64,000 bases of DNA from Bog-159 sp963738345 (GCA_963738345.1 CAVTWI010000002.1:5890001-5954000), one strand, 5' to 3'; counted from the first letter of the stretch, positions 21,137 to 31,621 are shown. The notes: generated by a model from the sequence alone, not told the origin. Made by a program: numbers and translations.

Positions 21137-21144
21137 GAAGCGGT

Positions 21145-22699
21145 ATGGACACTTCAATCAATAGCACCGCTACCGGTGTCTCTATCAATCCGTGGATCAT
21201 CGCCATGACGGTAATGCTGGCGACATTCATGGAAGTGCTGGACACCAGCGTCGCCAACGTGGCCTTGCCGCACATCGCCGGCAGCCTGTCGTCCTCCGTG
21301 GACGAAGCCACCTGGGTGCTGACTTCGTACCTGGTTTCGAACGCCATCGTTCTGCCGCTTAGTGGATGGTTTTCGTCGATTTTCGGCCGCAAACGCTTCT
21401 ACATGAGTTGCGTGGCGCTATTCACCCTCAGTTCCATGCTGTGCGGTCTGGCGCCGAGTCTGACCGTCTTGATTATCTGCCGAATCCTGCAAGGCATCGG
21501 CGGTGGCGCTTTGCAGCCGATCTCGCAAGCCATCCTGGTGGAGAGTTTTCCACGCCATAAGCAAGGCATGGCGATGGCGGTCTACGGCATGGGTGTAGTG
21601 GTCGCGCCGGTCATCGGCCCCACCCTAGGCGGCTGGATCACCGACAACTATAGCTGGCGCTGGATCTTCCTGATCAACATTCCGATCGGCGCCTTGTCGT
21701 TGACCCTGACTTCGTTGCTGATCGCGGATCCGCCTTACCTGGTCCGCAGGGCTTTGCACGGCCTGAGAGTCGATTACATCGGACTGGGCCTGCTCACCTT
21801 GGGTCTGGCGGCCCTTGAAATCACGCTGGACGATGGCAAGAAGAACGACTGGTTCTGATCCAATTTCATCGTCGGTGCTGGCCTTATAGCGGCCATCGGA
21901 TTGGTTGGCGTGGTCGTCTGGGAGCTGCGGCAGAAGGAGCCGGTGGTCGATTTCCGCATGCTGCAGAATCGCAACTTCATGCTCTCCACAGCGACCATGT
22001 TCCTGTTGGGTTTCGTGCTTTACGGCAGCACCATGCTGTTGCCGGTGTTTCTGCAGACTCTGCTCGGCTACACTGCCATGCGCAGCGGCTTGGTTCTTTC
22101 GCCGGGCGGGATGGTGATTGCGGTGACCATGCCGCTGGTCGGGTTCTTGCTGTCGAAGATCGAGGCGCGCTGGCTGGTCATATTCGGGCTTGTGGTTTCC
22201 TCGTTCGGCCTATTCCATATGGCCGGATTCGATTTGGATATCGATTACCATACCGCCATGATGGCGCGCGTCCTGCAGAGCGCCGGCCTGGCGTTCCTTT
22301 TCGTGCCCATCAATACCATGGCGTTCGCCACCGTTCCCCGTGAGAAGATGGGCGGCGCCACCGGTCTGATCAATCTGGCGCGAAATATCGGCGGTAGCTC
22401 GGGCATCGCCATCGTTACCACTATCCTCGCGCGCCGGACCCAATTCCATCAGGCGCGGCTGGTATCGCATATGACGCCTTACGATCCGGCGTATACGCAG
22501 GCCCTGGCAGGAATGACCCACGCGCGTCGGAGCCCCGCAGGCCCAAGGGATGATGTACGGCATGATGCAGCGGCAATCGTCGATGCTGGCATTCGTGGAC
22601 AGCTTCTGGGTGCTGGGAATCATCTTCCTGTCGGTGATTCCGCTGATGTTCTTTGTGAAGAAGGTCGGCCCGCACAAAGGTCCCATCATTATGGAGTAG
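21145..22699 (+). CDS. EmrB-type MFS drug efflux permease (DHA2, 14 TM), with in-frame TGA and one frameshift
   Basis: Start at ATG 21145 (MDTSINSTATGVSINPWI). Motif C-like and family features: MEVLDTSVANVALPHIAG, GWFSSIFGRKRFY, RILQGIGGGALQPISQAIL, GPTLGGWITDNYSWRWIFLIN. Proton-driven export of hydrophobic compounds through the EmrA/TolC partners. At 21856-21858 a TGA interrupts the frame between NDWF and SNFIV, where relatives have Gly or Asp; the frame continues unchanged beyond it. Near 22525 one extra base occurs; without it the protein ends ...VGAPQAQGMMYGMMQ...KKVGPHKGPIIME. The stop is at 22697-22699. Confidence 0.85.
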
Positions 22700-22770
22700 G
22701 GCGGCGCATCCGGGCCCGGTTTTTCCCCCTTCAGCCGACGCACCGCGCCATCTGATAGCATGAATGCCGA

Positions 22771-24567
22771 ATGCATCCGCGCACCATATATCAGGTCCTC
22801 GAAGAATCCGCGGCGCAGTATGGCGACGCCACCGGCCTTGCGGCAACCCACCACCGGCAAGGACGGGCAACGCGAGTACCTTACCTACTCGTGGAAGCAA
22901 TACAAGACCGCTGCCCAGGAAATCGCCGCGGGCCTACGCTCTATCGGCATCCGCAAAGGCGACGTCGTGGCCCTCGATTCCGAGACGCGACTGGAGTTCT
23001 ATCTGGCCGATCTGGGCATCTTGGCCGCCGGCGGCATTGCCGCCGCGCTATACCCCAGTTATCCGCCCAGAGACTTGGTTCGCACCATTCAGAGCCTGCG
23101 GTGCGAAGGCCCTGTTCGTTGAAGATCCCAAGAACCTTGACGCCTTGCGCGCAGCGCCGGACATGCCTCGCATCCTTCTGACCGGCGAAGCGGCCGGGCG
23201 CGATCTCCCTCGAACAATTGCGCGAGCGCGGCCGCTTGGCGCTGTAGGAGGATCCCGGATTACATGGATCGCCTGAAGGCGGAAGTCTCCCCTTCCGACC
23301 AAGCCATTCTCTATCTCACCTCCGGTGCTACCGGCGAGCCCAAGATGGCGCTGGTCACGCACGCCGCGGTAGTCGCCAATCTCGACATGGGGAAAATGGC
23401 TTTTCCGCTCGGCCCCAACGATGCCACGGTTGCCTTCCTTCCCTCCGCGCACATCGCGCAGCGCATCGTAGTCGAACTGCTGCCCATGCGGCTTGGCACG
23501 CCGGTGAACTTCGCGGAAAGCCTGCTTAAATTGCCGGCAGGAAATTCGGGCTGTCCGGCCCACTATGCTGCTGGCTCCGCCGCGCATGTGGGAGCGCATC
23601 TACTCCACTATCTGTACCGAGCTGCGCAAGCGTCCGGCCGTGGCCCGCAAAGCGTTCTATGGCGCTTTGGGCATGGCGCTTGCCGCCGCGAATTACAAGC
23701 ATCAGGGCAAACCCGTTCCCGCGCGCATCCGGATTCCCTTGAAGGTGGCCGACAAGCTTTTCTTCGAAAAGGTGCGCGCGCGGCTCGGCGGACGTCTTAC
23801 GCTGGCATGTTCCGGCGCGGCGCCCTCTGAGCAAGGAACTGGCCGAGTTCTACGAAGCCATCGGTATGCCGCTAGTCGAAGGTTATGGTTTGACCGAAGG
23901 CGGCGTGGTCGCCTTCAATCCTCCGGACGCCCCAAGGCCGGCAGCATCGGCAACGCCCCTCCCGGGCGTGGAACTGCGCATCGCCGAACAGGATAGCGAA
24001 CTGCTGGTGAAGAGCCCGTGCCTGTTCTCCCAGTATTTTGGCGATCCCGCCGCCACCGCCGAAGTATCGCGCGATGGCTGGCTGCATACCGGCGATATCG
24101 CCTTCATCGACGATGAAGGGTTCGTATTCATTACGGGCCGCAAGAAGGAATTGATCGTCTCCTCGACCGGCAAGAAAATCCATCCGTCGCGAGTAGAAAG
24201 CCTCTTCAAGTTTGAGCCGCTGATCAGCCAGATCATGCTGATTGGCGACCGCCTGCCGTATCTCACGGCATTGTTCACAATCAACCCGACCGTGGCCGAA
24301 ACCCTCAAGGGAATGGATGCGCTGAAAGGCCATGCTACGGCCGAGATGGCTACCGCGGAACCTGTACTGAAAGAGATCCAAAAGGTGGTCGCGCGAGTGA
24401 ATAAACAACTGGCGCCATTTGAACAGATCCGCCGCTACCGCGTGCTGGGCCGCGACTTCACAATCGAAGACGGCGAACTGACTGCCACCATGAAAGTGCG
24501 CCGCGCGCGGGTGATGGAAAACTTCCACGAAAGCATCGAAGCCCTTTACGCTGGCAAGGAAGTTTAG
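22771..24567 (+). CDS. Long-chain acyl-CoA synthetase (AMP-forming), with several apparent frameshifts
   Basis: Begins MHPRTIYQVLEESAAQYGD. The adenylate-forming family is marked by YLTSGATGEPKMALVTH (P-loop-like A3), FLPSAHIAQRIV, LLAPPRMWERIY, VEGYGLTEGG (A5), DGWLHTGDIAFIDDEGFV (A7) and ITGRKKELIVSSTGKKIHP (A8/A10 lysine region). It activates fatty acids to acyl-CoA at the membrane face. At least five shifts occur, near 22840, 23100, 23240, 23545, 23830 and 23930. At 22840 and 23100 removal of one base restores the frame. The gene ends four bases before the glycosyltransferase. Confidence 0.85.
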
Positions 24568-24570
24568 TGA

Positions 24571-25791
24571 TTGCTGTTCCTCGCCGCCCACGGCTTCCAA
24601 GATGCCACCCTACCGCTAGGCGGAGGCGCGACAGTCTGCACCCAACTTCTCGAAGAGTGGTCGCGCACTAAACCGTTTCCAGTGCAACTCGTCAGCCCGG
24701 CGATCATGGGCAGCGATGCGCCATCCGGTAAAGCTCTTGCAGGTTTCGGCGAGCGGCAGTATGCCGACTTTTGCCGGCGTTTCGAGGCTGCCTCCACCGC
24801 CGAGGTTCTCCGGCACGATCCGGCCTCCACCAGTGTGCTCATTAACGACCTCTCCGAGGGCCCGGATTTCCGCCGACTGGGGGGCGCCGGCTACCACATG
24901 GTGACCATTTACCATGTCGACGTGGTTGCCTATGTAGCCGCCATTTACTGCCATAATCTGATATCGCCGGAGACACTGGCCCGCTGGTACGAACGCTTTC
25001 CCCTAGGTGGCATGGCGCGGCTGGTTTTCGAAAAGCAGCGCGATAGTTTGCTGTATTCGAATGCTGTGGTGGTGCCTTCCGGCAGCATGCGCGAAGTTCT
25101 GCTACGTACCTATCCGGGCACTCCTCCGGCCAAGATTCACGTCGCGCCTTGGGGCGCGCTGGATCCGGCATACACGGAAGAAGCTATCGCCATCGAAGCC
25201 GCCAACCTGCGCTTGGAATATGCGATCCCGCCAGATGCCCAGGTGCTCCTGACGCTGAGTCGCATTTCCCCCGAAAAAGGTCAGGATCTACTTTTGCGCG
25301 CGTTGGTTGAATGGGAACGCTTGCCCACATTTCCCGCGCGTCCGATCTACCTATTCGTCTGTGGCGAGGCGGCATTTATGCAGGGCCACCGTTTTCTGGA
25401 ACGGCTGCGCTCGCTTGCCGCGCGCCTGCGCAAAACGCGCGTGGTTTTTCCGGGGCACGTTACCGGCATCCGCAAGCAGGCCTTCTTCGCAGTGGCGGAT
25501 CTCTATATTTTCCCTTCGCGCCATGAAAGCTACGGCCTCACGCTGATGGAAGCGCTACGCGCAGGCTTGCCCGCGGTGTGCCTGGATAGCCATGGCGCGC
25601 GAGAGGTCATGCGGCCCGAGTGCGGTTTGGTGGTGGGCCGGGACCGCCTGCGCGAGTCCATTCAAACCCTGCTGCTCGATCCCAGCCGCCGTCACCTGAT
25701 GGGCCGCGCCGCGCGCGCCTATGCCTCGTCGCTGCCCTTTTCCGATAGCGCCGCCCAAATCGCCGCTCTACTCCGCCGCGAAAGCCAGTAG
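24571..25791 (+). CDS. Glycosyltransferase family 4
   Basis: 406 residues from a TTG just behind the acyl-CoA synthetase stop. The N-terminal GT-B half is followed by SRISPEKGQDLLLRALVEWE (donor-binding Rossmann half) and FPSRHESYGLTLMEALRAGLPAV, the classic GT4 E-x7-E region. It transfers a sugar from a nucleotide donor to an unknown acceptor, possibly a lipid or surface polysaccharide. The protein is not frameshifted. Its last 24 bases overlap the convergent PQQ gene. Confidence 0.85.
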   Translation: MLFLAAHGFQDATLPLGGGATVCTQLLEEWSRTKPFPVQLVSPAIMGSDAPSGKALAGFGERQYADFCRRFEAASTAEVLRHDPASTSVLINDLSEGPDFRRLGGAGYHMVTIYHVDVVAYVAAIYCHNLISPETLARWYERFPLGGMARLVFEKQRDSLLYSNAVVVPSGSMREVLLRTYPGTPPAKIHVAPWGALDPAYTEEAIAIEAANLRLEYAIPPDAQVLLTLSRISPEKGQDLLLRALVEWERLPTFPARPIYLFVCGEAAFMQGHRFLERLRSLAARLRKTRVVFPGHVTGIRKQAFFAVADLYIFPSRHESYGLTLMEALRAGLPAVCLDSHGAREVMRPECGLVVGRDRLRESIQTLLLDPSRRHLMGRAARAYASSLPFSDSAAQIAALLRRESQ

Positions 25792-27573
25792 CACGTTCCC
25801 CGGAATGCCGCCGAGAGCGCCATATCCCGACTGTACAAAGAGCATCCCGCCCGCCACCACCGGTCCCGACGCGCTCATCGAACCACCCCTCGCCTTGACG
25901 CCATTGACCGTGGTGAAGTCGCGCAACGTGTCGAAATCCCAGACCGGCGCGCCGTCAGACGTACTATAGGCACGCAGATGTCCGTCCATCGATCCTGAAA
26001 ATACGACGCCTGGGATCAGCGTCGCGGCCGCCATTTGGGCAGGCGTGCAGCCCAGCGTGCCCTGGCACTTGGGCTCCGGGGGCGCAGCGTACCACGCGCG
26101 CTCTCCAGTCGAGATGCGCAAGGCGAAGAGCCCGCCGCCCACCTTAGGGTCGCCACCCTCTATCGCACCGCGCATGGCGAAATCCGAAAGTGGAACGTAG
26201 ACTTTTTCCGCATCCGCCGCGGGACCGAACATGATCCCGCCCAAGACACCGCCCTTGCCGAGGCGCTGCTGCCACACTACATTGCCCTTGGCATCCGGAT
26301 CGAGCGCCCACATCACGCCCGATTTCTGTCCGACAAGCAATAGCCGCTTGCCGCCACCCGCGCTTACCAGAATCGGTGAAGCGCCAATGTCCGTGTCCTC
26401 TCCAGGCTTCCCCGGACAGTTCGCCTGCTCCGGCAGCACACACGCCACGTTCCAGCGGTCCGCGGGAGTCAGTTGCTTCGACCACAACAGCTTGCCGGTC
26501 TCCATCTCGATTGCCAGCACGGAATCACTGGTGGCGGTCTGTGGCTCGGAGTGTTCGTTGCCCGTGCCCACATACAACACCTTCGTCTTCTCATCCACGG
26601 TGGGTGCCGACCATATCGAGACGCCCGAAGGTCCCATCATCTGCGTGCCTGCCGAATTCAAGTGCGTGGGCTTTGGTTCGGGAATCGTAAACGTCTTCCA
26701 GATCCTCTCACCGTTCCGCGCATCCAGCGCCACTACGCTGCCGCGCGCCGTACAGCACTTATATTTCGGATCGCCCGCCGCCACGAACTCTTCCGCGCCG
26801 GTCGAAACCGGCACATATAGCCGCCCTCCATAGAGCACCGGGCTGCCGGTGATATGCGAAAACGGATGCTCGTCCACGCGGGTCTTCCACAAGAGCGCAC
26901 CCGTATCGGCATCCAGGGCATAGGTCGTCGACTGCGCATCGCCGAAGTAAATAGCGGTGTGCCCGCTTCCGTATGACGCAACGTTAATGGCAGTCCGTAC
27001 CGTCTGGGGTGCTTTGAAGGTCCAGTAAGTACATCCGCTGCGCGCGTCCAGCGCGTATACCGTTCCGCCGGCGCTGCCTACGAATACACGCCCGCCGGCG
27101 GCGGATGGCTGGCCCAGCGCCGACGTCGCGCCAGGAAATCCAAATGCCCACCGCAGCTTCAACTTACTGACTTGGGTGCCGTCCAAACCGGCGGCAGCGG
27201 CGCTCTGCATCCGGCGGTTCTCCGGATCCACGCTCCAGCCATGCCACCCTCCCAAGTCTCTCAACGGCGCGGCCGCCGCCGCACAGGATCCGCCGCTAAC
27301 TTCCTCGGGTTCCTTCGCGCCCAGCCACGCGGCGATCGACATACGCTGCATCACCGGCAGCGAACCTGCCACCAGAATCATCTTGCCGGTAGTCAAGGCA
27401 TCGAAGATCCGCGTCCGCGACATCTGCCGCAGCGCTTCTGGAGCGGGCGCATGCGTAGCGCTCCCTACTTTGTGGCACCCGGCGCAATTCTTTTCGAATA
27501 GCTCGGCCGCGGTCTGCGGCGCCTGACCATGGGCCAGCGACGCGGCTAGCAACATCCACAGATATTTAGGCAT
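25768..27573 (-). CDS. Secreted PQQ-type beta-propeller fused to cytochrome c
   Basis: 601 residues. Signal peptide (MPKYLWMLLAASLAHGQ), then a small cytochrome c domain with heme motif CAGCH near residue 31 and a likely axial Met, then an eight-bladed quinoprotein propeller with repeated blades such as VYALDARSGCTYW, TYALDADTGALLWK and VLAIEMETGKLLWS. The architecture matches polyvinyl-alcohol dehydrogenase-like quinohemoproteins: a periplasmic alcohol oxidation with electrons passed to the heme. Substrate unknown. Cysteines such as KCCT and CVLPEQANC suggest disulfides. Confidence 0.85.
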   Translation of the reverse strand: MPKYLWMLLAASLAHGQAPQTAAELFEKNCAGCHKVGSATHAPAPEALRQMSRTRIFDALTTGKMILVAGSLPVMQRMSIAAWLGAKEPEEVSGGSCAAAAAPLRDLGGWHGWSVDPENRRMQSAAAAGLDGTQVSKLKLRWAFGFPGATSALGQPSAAGGRVFVGSAGGTVYALDARSGCTYWTFKAPQTVRTAINVASYGSGHTAIYFGDAQSTTYALDADTGALLWKTRVDEHPFSHITGSPVLYGGRLYVPVSTGAEEFVAAGDPKYKCCTARGSVVALDARNGERIWKTFTIPEPKPTHLNSAGTQMMGPSGVSIWSAPTVDEKTKVLYVGTGNEHSEPQTATSDSVLAIEMETGKLLWSKQLTPADRWNVACVLPEQANCPGKPGEDTDIGASPILVSAGGGKRLLLVGQKSGVMWALDPDAKGNVVWQQRLGKGGVLGGIMFGPAADAEKVYVPLSDFAMRGAIEGGDPKVGGGLFALRISTGERAWYAAPPEPKCQGTLGCTPAQMAAATLIPGVVFSGSMDGHLRAYSTSDGAPVWDFDTLRDFTTVNGVKARGGSMSASGPVVAGGMLFVQSGYGALGGIPGNVLLAFAAE

Positions 27574-27616
27574 CGTTCGATGCTAATTCCGCCCTGTGAT
27601 GCTTGTCAACGGGCCC

Positions 27617-28930
27617 TTAAACGGTGATACGAATCGTTCGGCTCACTACCTGTCCACCCACTTCGATGCGCAACGTCGCACTCGACGGGTAGGCATCGCG
27701 GGGGGCCATCAGGTTCACTTGTCGATCAGCGCGACCGGGCGGGTCGATATATTGCACGTGCATGCGCTTTGAGTTGAGATACGCTTGCAAATTGTTGCCA
27801 TCGGCGTTTTCCGGCAAGCCCAGCAGCCAGACAGACAGGACTTCGCACTTATTGATTTCGAGTTCGTCGGGCTTCCAACTGGTGCCATCCGTCACACGCG
27901 TGATCGCCAGATCCGGCGCCTCCACGGGCATATCCACCGCGATGTGCTTCGCCGGACCCGCGGCGCTATCCCGCAACCGGACACTGACATCGTGCATGCC
28001 TGGCTTAAGGCCCGGCGGCAGCTTGAATCCGATCTGGATTTGGTCTGCCGAGACTCTGCCCAGTTCGATCGGTCGCACGCCATACCCCCCGACCTCTGGT
28101 TTCACGTCGTCGAGAGTCAGTTCTGAATCGCTGGTTACGACGGTCACGCCTACATACTCGTCATATCGTGACTGGAAATTGATGCCATAGTCGCGAACGT
28201 GGAATGCGCTGACCAACTCGGGCCCTGCCGGCGCTCCCGGCACGGGCGCATCCCAAGTCCGGTAGCAGGCCACGCAGGCGCTCTCGTCCAGCACCTTTTG
28301 GGGCAGCACCCGGGCGAATCCCGCCGTACGGCACATGGCCAGCAGACAGGGCAAAGTCGGCCCCACCCAATTGTCGGTCTGTCCTCCGAATTCCGTAGTC
28401 TCGTAGAACTCCATCACGGGCCGGCTCTCCACGTTTACCCCAGGGCGGTGTTCCTCACGCAGAACGAATGAATCCACGGCGGCCAAGTCTGTGGTGAGCG
28501 CACATACCCGTTCGAGCCCCAGCAGGGGATGCTTCAAGTGATAAAGCACGCCCATGAAAAGAACGATATCGAAGTAGCCGATGCGATCCGGAGTCAACTC
28601 GTACATGTCGAGTTGACGGTACTCGACCTGCGAATTCATGAGGGCGTGCATCTGGTGGAACCGTGGGTTGTCCCAATTGTCAATGGCCACTACGGTGGCG
28701 CCGCGCCGTTCCAATTCGAAAGCGAAGAATCCGTCCCAGGTCCCGATGTCGAGGGCGCGCTTGCCCCGAAGGTCCGACGGTATGGGGAATTGGGCCAGCC
28801 GGTTCCGGAGCCCTTCCAGACTACAGACGCCTTCCACCCTTGACCCATCGGGAAGTTCGAAGCTGTGCCACCAGCCTTTTACTTCCCGGTCGGCAGCCCA
28901 GCGCTGGACATATTCGAAGGTTTCCACCAT
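27617..28930 (-). CDS. CmoB-like SAM methyltransferase with extra C-terminal beta domains
   Basis: 437 residues. The N-terminal third matches the DUF1698/CmoB-like class I methyltransferase fold: GWWHSFELPDG, SAM motif I ALDIGTWDGFFAFELERRGA, motif II VVAIDNW and FDIVLFMGVLYHLKHPL. From about residue 260 two beta-sandwich regions follow. The last (QVNLMAPRDAYPSSATLRI...) looks like the Ig-like C-terminal domain that is abundant in Solibacter-type proteins. That domain is unusual on a methyltransferase. The substrate is unknown; true CmoB acts on tRNA U34, but the extension argues against simple orthology. Confidence 0.75.
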   Translation of the reverse strand: MVETFEYVQRWAADREVKGWWHSFELPDGSRVEGVCSLEGLRNRLAQFPIPSDLRGKRALDIGTWDGFFAFELERRGATVVAIDNWDNPRFHQMHALMNSQVEYRQLDMYELTPDRIGYFDIVLFMGVLYHLKHPLLGLERVCALTTDLAAVDSFVLREEHRPGVNVESRPVMEFYETTEFGGQTDNWVGPTLPCLLAMCRTAGFARVLPQKVLDESACVACYRTWDAPVPGAPAGPELVSAFHVRDYGINFQSRYDEYVGVTVVTSDSELTLDDVKPEVGGYGVRPIELGRVSADQIQIGFKLPPGLKPGMHDVSVRLRDSAAGPAKHIAVDMPVEAPDLAITRVTDGTSWKPDELEINKCEVLSVWLLGLPENADGNNLQAYLNSKRMHVQYIDPPGRADRQVNLMAPRDAYPSSATLRIEVGGQVVSRTIRITV

Positions 28931-29050
28931 CTCTTTAGGATACCGGGCCCTCGGCGCGGCTCACGCGTGGGGATGTCTTCTTACGCACTTAACGGCGATG
29001 GCGAAAAATCCTCTCGGGGCAGTCTGCGTTTGCGGTAACATTCTTGTGAA

Positions 29051-30010
29051 ATGGAGTCAATTCTGGAACTGCGCGATTTGGTGAAGCACTTCCCCAACCA
29101 TCGCGCCGTCAACGGCATTTCGCTCAAAATCCCGCGCGGCGGATTCTACTCGCTGCTGGGCCCGTCAGGCTGCGGCAAGACCACTACTCTTCGCCTCATC
29201 GCCGGCTTTGAACAACCAACTTCGGGCGACGTGCTGCTGGATGGCGTGGTGGTGAACGACCAGAAACCCTACCAGCGCAACGTAAGCACCGTCTTCCAGA
29301 ATTACGCCTTGTTCCCCCATCTGACTGCCGCCGAAAATATCGCTTTCGGCCTGAAGCGCAAGAACCAGTCCGACATCGACCGGCGCGTCCGGGAAGCTCT
29401 CGAATTGGTCCGCCTCGCCGGCAAAGAATCCAGCTATCCCGCGCAACTATCCGGAGGCGAGCGGCAGCGTGTGGCACTGGCCCGCTCGCTGGTGCTGCAG
29501 CCCGAGGTGCTGCTGCTGGACGAACCGTTGGCTGCGCTCGATCCCAAACTCCGCAAACAAATGCGTCTCGAACTTAAAGAGATGCAGCGCCGCGTTGGCA
29601 TCACCTTTTTGCTTGTGACCCACGATCAGGAAGAAGCGCTTTCCATGTCCGACCAGTTGGCCGTGATGAATGCCGGCGCCATCGAGCAGGTCGGTACGCC
29701 ACAAGACGTCTACCTACGCCCCAGCACCCGTTTCGTAGCTGGATTCCTAGGCGCAGTCAACTGGATCGATGGTGTGGGCCTGCGGCCCGAAGTTACGCGT
29801 ATCGCGCGCGCGGCGCCATCGAACGGGGCGAAGTGCAAGGCTGCCACCGTCACCGGATCGGTCTTTTTGGGAAACTGCGTTCACGTGCTCACGCGCCTGG
29901 AAAGCGGCGAAGATGCGGTCGCTGAAATCCCGCGCAATAACGGGACGTATCAGGCCGGAGAAGCCATCCACATCTGCTGGAATCCATCCGACGAAATGGT
30001 TTTTTCCTGA
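29051..30010 (+). CDS. potA: Spermidine/putrescine ABC transporter ATPase
   Basis: 319 residues. Walker A GPSGCGKTT, Q-loop VFQNYALFPHLTA, signature LSGGERQRVALA, Walker B VLLLDEPLAALD, and the H-loop THDQEEALS. The C-terminal regulatory TOBE-like domain begins near residue 240. First gene of a four-gene operon (potABCD order). Provides energy for polyamine import. Confidence 0.88.
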   Translation: MESILELRDLVKHFPNHRAVNGISLKIPRGGFYSLLGPSGCGKTTTLRLIAGFEQPTSGDVLLDGVVVNDQKPYQRNVSTVFQNYALFPHLTAAENIAFGLKRKNQSDIDRRVREALELVRLAGKESSYPAQLSGGERQRVALARSLVLQPEVLLLDEPLAALDPKLRKQMRLELKEMQRRVGITFLLVTHDQEEALSMSDQLAVMNAGAIEQVGTPQDVYLRPSTRFVAGFLGAVNWIDGVGLRPEVTRIARAAPSNGAKCKAATVTGSVFLGNCVHVLTRLESGEDAVAEIPRNNGTYQAGEAIHICWNPSDEMVFS

Positions 30011-30017
30011 CGACGCC

Positions 30018-30866
30018 ATGAAAATGCCCACCGGTTGGGAACGCCTGCGCGCCTGGTTTCTACTGCCTGCCTGGATCTGGATGGCGGTGTTATTTGCCGC
30101 CCCGTTCGCCATCGTCATCGTTTACAGTTTGCTGACGCGCGGTTCCTACGGCGGTCTCGCGCCACCCTGGACGCTCGAAAACTATCAACGCCTGTTGGAC
30201 CCGCTTTATCTCGGCATCATACTGCGATCGTTCGTGATGGCCGCCGTCACAACCGCCATCTGTATCTTGCTGGGGTTTCCGCTGGCGCTGTTCATCTCGC
30301 GCGCCGGCACGCGCAAGAACATCTACTTGCAACTGGTGATCCTTCCGTTTTGGACCAGCTTCCTCGTACGCCTGTACGCGTGGCTGTTCCTGTTGCGCGA
30401 CACTGGCTTGATCAACACCGTGCTTGAACACCTGGGCCTGATTCACGCCCCGCTGCCGCTCCTTTATAACGATGGAGCGGTGCTGCTCGGCTTGGTCTAC
30501 GGATACCTGCCCTTCATGGTCCTGCCGGTGTACGCCACTCTGGAACGCCTGGATCCGGCGTTGGTGGAAGCGGCGGCGGACCTTGGCGCGAAGCCCTGGC
30601 CTACGCTGATGCATGTCATTCTGCCGCTCTCCGCTCCCGGCCTTCGCGCCGGCAGTATCCTCGTGTTCATCCCCGCCCTCGGCGCTTATCTGACACCTGA
30701 TTTGTTGGGTGGCGGTCGCACCGTGCTGATCGGAAACCTGGTACAGAATCAGTTCACTAACGCGCGCGACTGGCCTTTCGGCGCGGCCATCTCCGTGGGC
30801 TTGATGGCGCTGGTCGGCGTGTTAGTTCTGCTGATGCTGCGCCGCGAACGCGAGGGCCTGGTATGA
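30018..30866 (+). CDS. potB: Polyamine ABC transporter permease PotB
   Basis: The start is ATG 30018 (MKMPTGWERLRAW), seven bases past potA. Six membrane segments and the permease EAA loop (EAAADLGAKPWPTLMHVILPLSAPGLRAG) that docks on PotA. The stop overlaps the potC start (ATGA). Forms the membrane channel with PotC. Confidence 0.87.
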   Translation: MKMPTGWERLRAWFLLPAWIWMAVLFAAPFAIVIVYSLLTRGSYGGLAPPWTLENYQRLLDPLYLGIILRSFVMAAVTTAICILLGFPLALFISRAGTRKNIYLQLVILPFWTSFLVRLYAWLFLLRDTGLINTVLEHLGLIHAPLPLLYNDGAVLLGLVYGYLPFMVLPVYATLERLDPALVEAAADLGAKPWPTLMHVILPLSAPGLRAGSILVFIPALGAYLTPDLLGGGRTVLIGNLVQNQFTNARDWPFGAAISVGLMALVGVLVLLMLRREREGLV

Positions 30867-31621
30867 AACGCTGGCTGGGCTTCTATGCCGCCGCGGTCTA
30901 CCTCTTCCTGCACCTGCCGCTGGTGATTCTGGCGGTGTTCAGCTTCAATTCTTCGCGCTTTACCGTCTGGCAAGGCTTCTCCCTGCACTGGTATCGCGCG
31001 ATCTTTGAGGATCAGCAACTGGCCGAATCCGCCTGGAACAGTCTGATCATCGCGGTCATCGCCACCATAATCTCCACAGTGGCTGGCACGCTGTGCGCCT
31101 ACGGCCTGTGGAAGCGCGGCTCCACAATGCTCTCGGGCTCGCTCTATCTATCTCTGGTGACGCCCGAAATCGTCATGGGCATCTCGCTATTGGCGCTCTT
31201 TCAATGGTCGTTCCGCTCGCTGCACTGGCGGCTTGGATTGCATACTGTAATCCTGGCGCATGTCGCATTTTCCATCGCTTACGTGGTCATCGTGATCGCC
31301 GCCCGCTTGCGAACTTTCAGCCCGGCGCTGGAAGAAGCCGCCCTCGACTTGGGAGCCACCGAGTGGCAGGCCTTCCGCTACGTGACGCTGCCCGCCCTTC
31401 TGCCCGGCATCGTGGCCGCCGCGCTGCTCGCACTTACGGTTTCCTTCGACGATTACGTGATCACCAGCATGGTGGCCGGGGTCGATTCCGAAACGCTGCC
31501 GATGGTCATCTACGCCATGGCCCGGCGCGGCGCCAGTCCCGTGATCAATGCCATCTCAGCGTTAATCGTAGTGGTCTTCGGATCTTTGGTGCTGCTTTCC
31601 GAAAGGATGAGCAAAACATGA
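30863..31621 (+). CDS. potC: Polyamine ABC transporter permease PotC
   Basis: 252 residues with six membrane segments and the EAA loop (EEAALDLGATEWQAFRYVTLPALLPGI). Overlaps potB and potD by four bases at each end, so all three are translationally coupled. Second half of the polyamine channel. Confidence 0.87.
   Translation: MKRWLGFYAAAVYLFLHLPLVILAVFSFNSSRFTVWQGFSLHWYRAIFEDQQLAESAWNSLIIAVIATIISTVAGTLCAYGLWKRGSTMLSGSLYLSLVTPEIVMGISLLALFQWSFRSLHWRLGLHTVILAHVAFSIAYVVIVIAARLRTFSPALEEAALDLGATEWQAFRYVTLPALLPGIVAAALLALTVSFDDYVITSMVAGVDSETLPMVIYAMARRGASPVINAISALIVVVFGSLVLLSERMSKT

Noticed and set aside
27572..27585. GCATCGTTCGATGC palindrome at the start codon of the PQQ gene as an operator
   Set aside because: A 6-bp arm of this kind occurs by chance and no second copy was seen.
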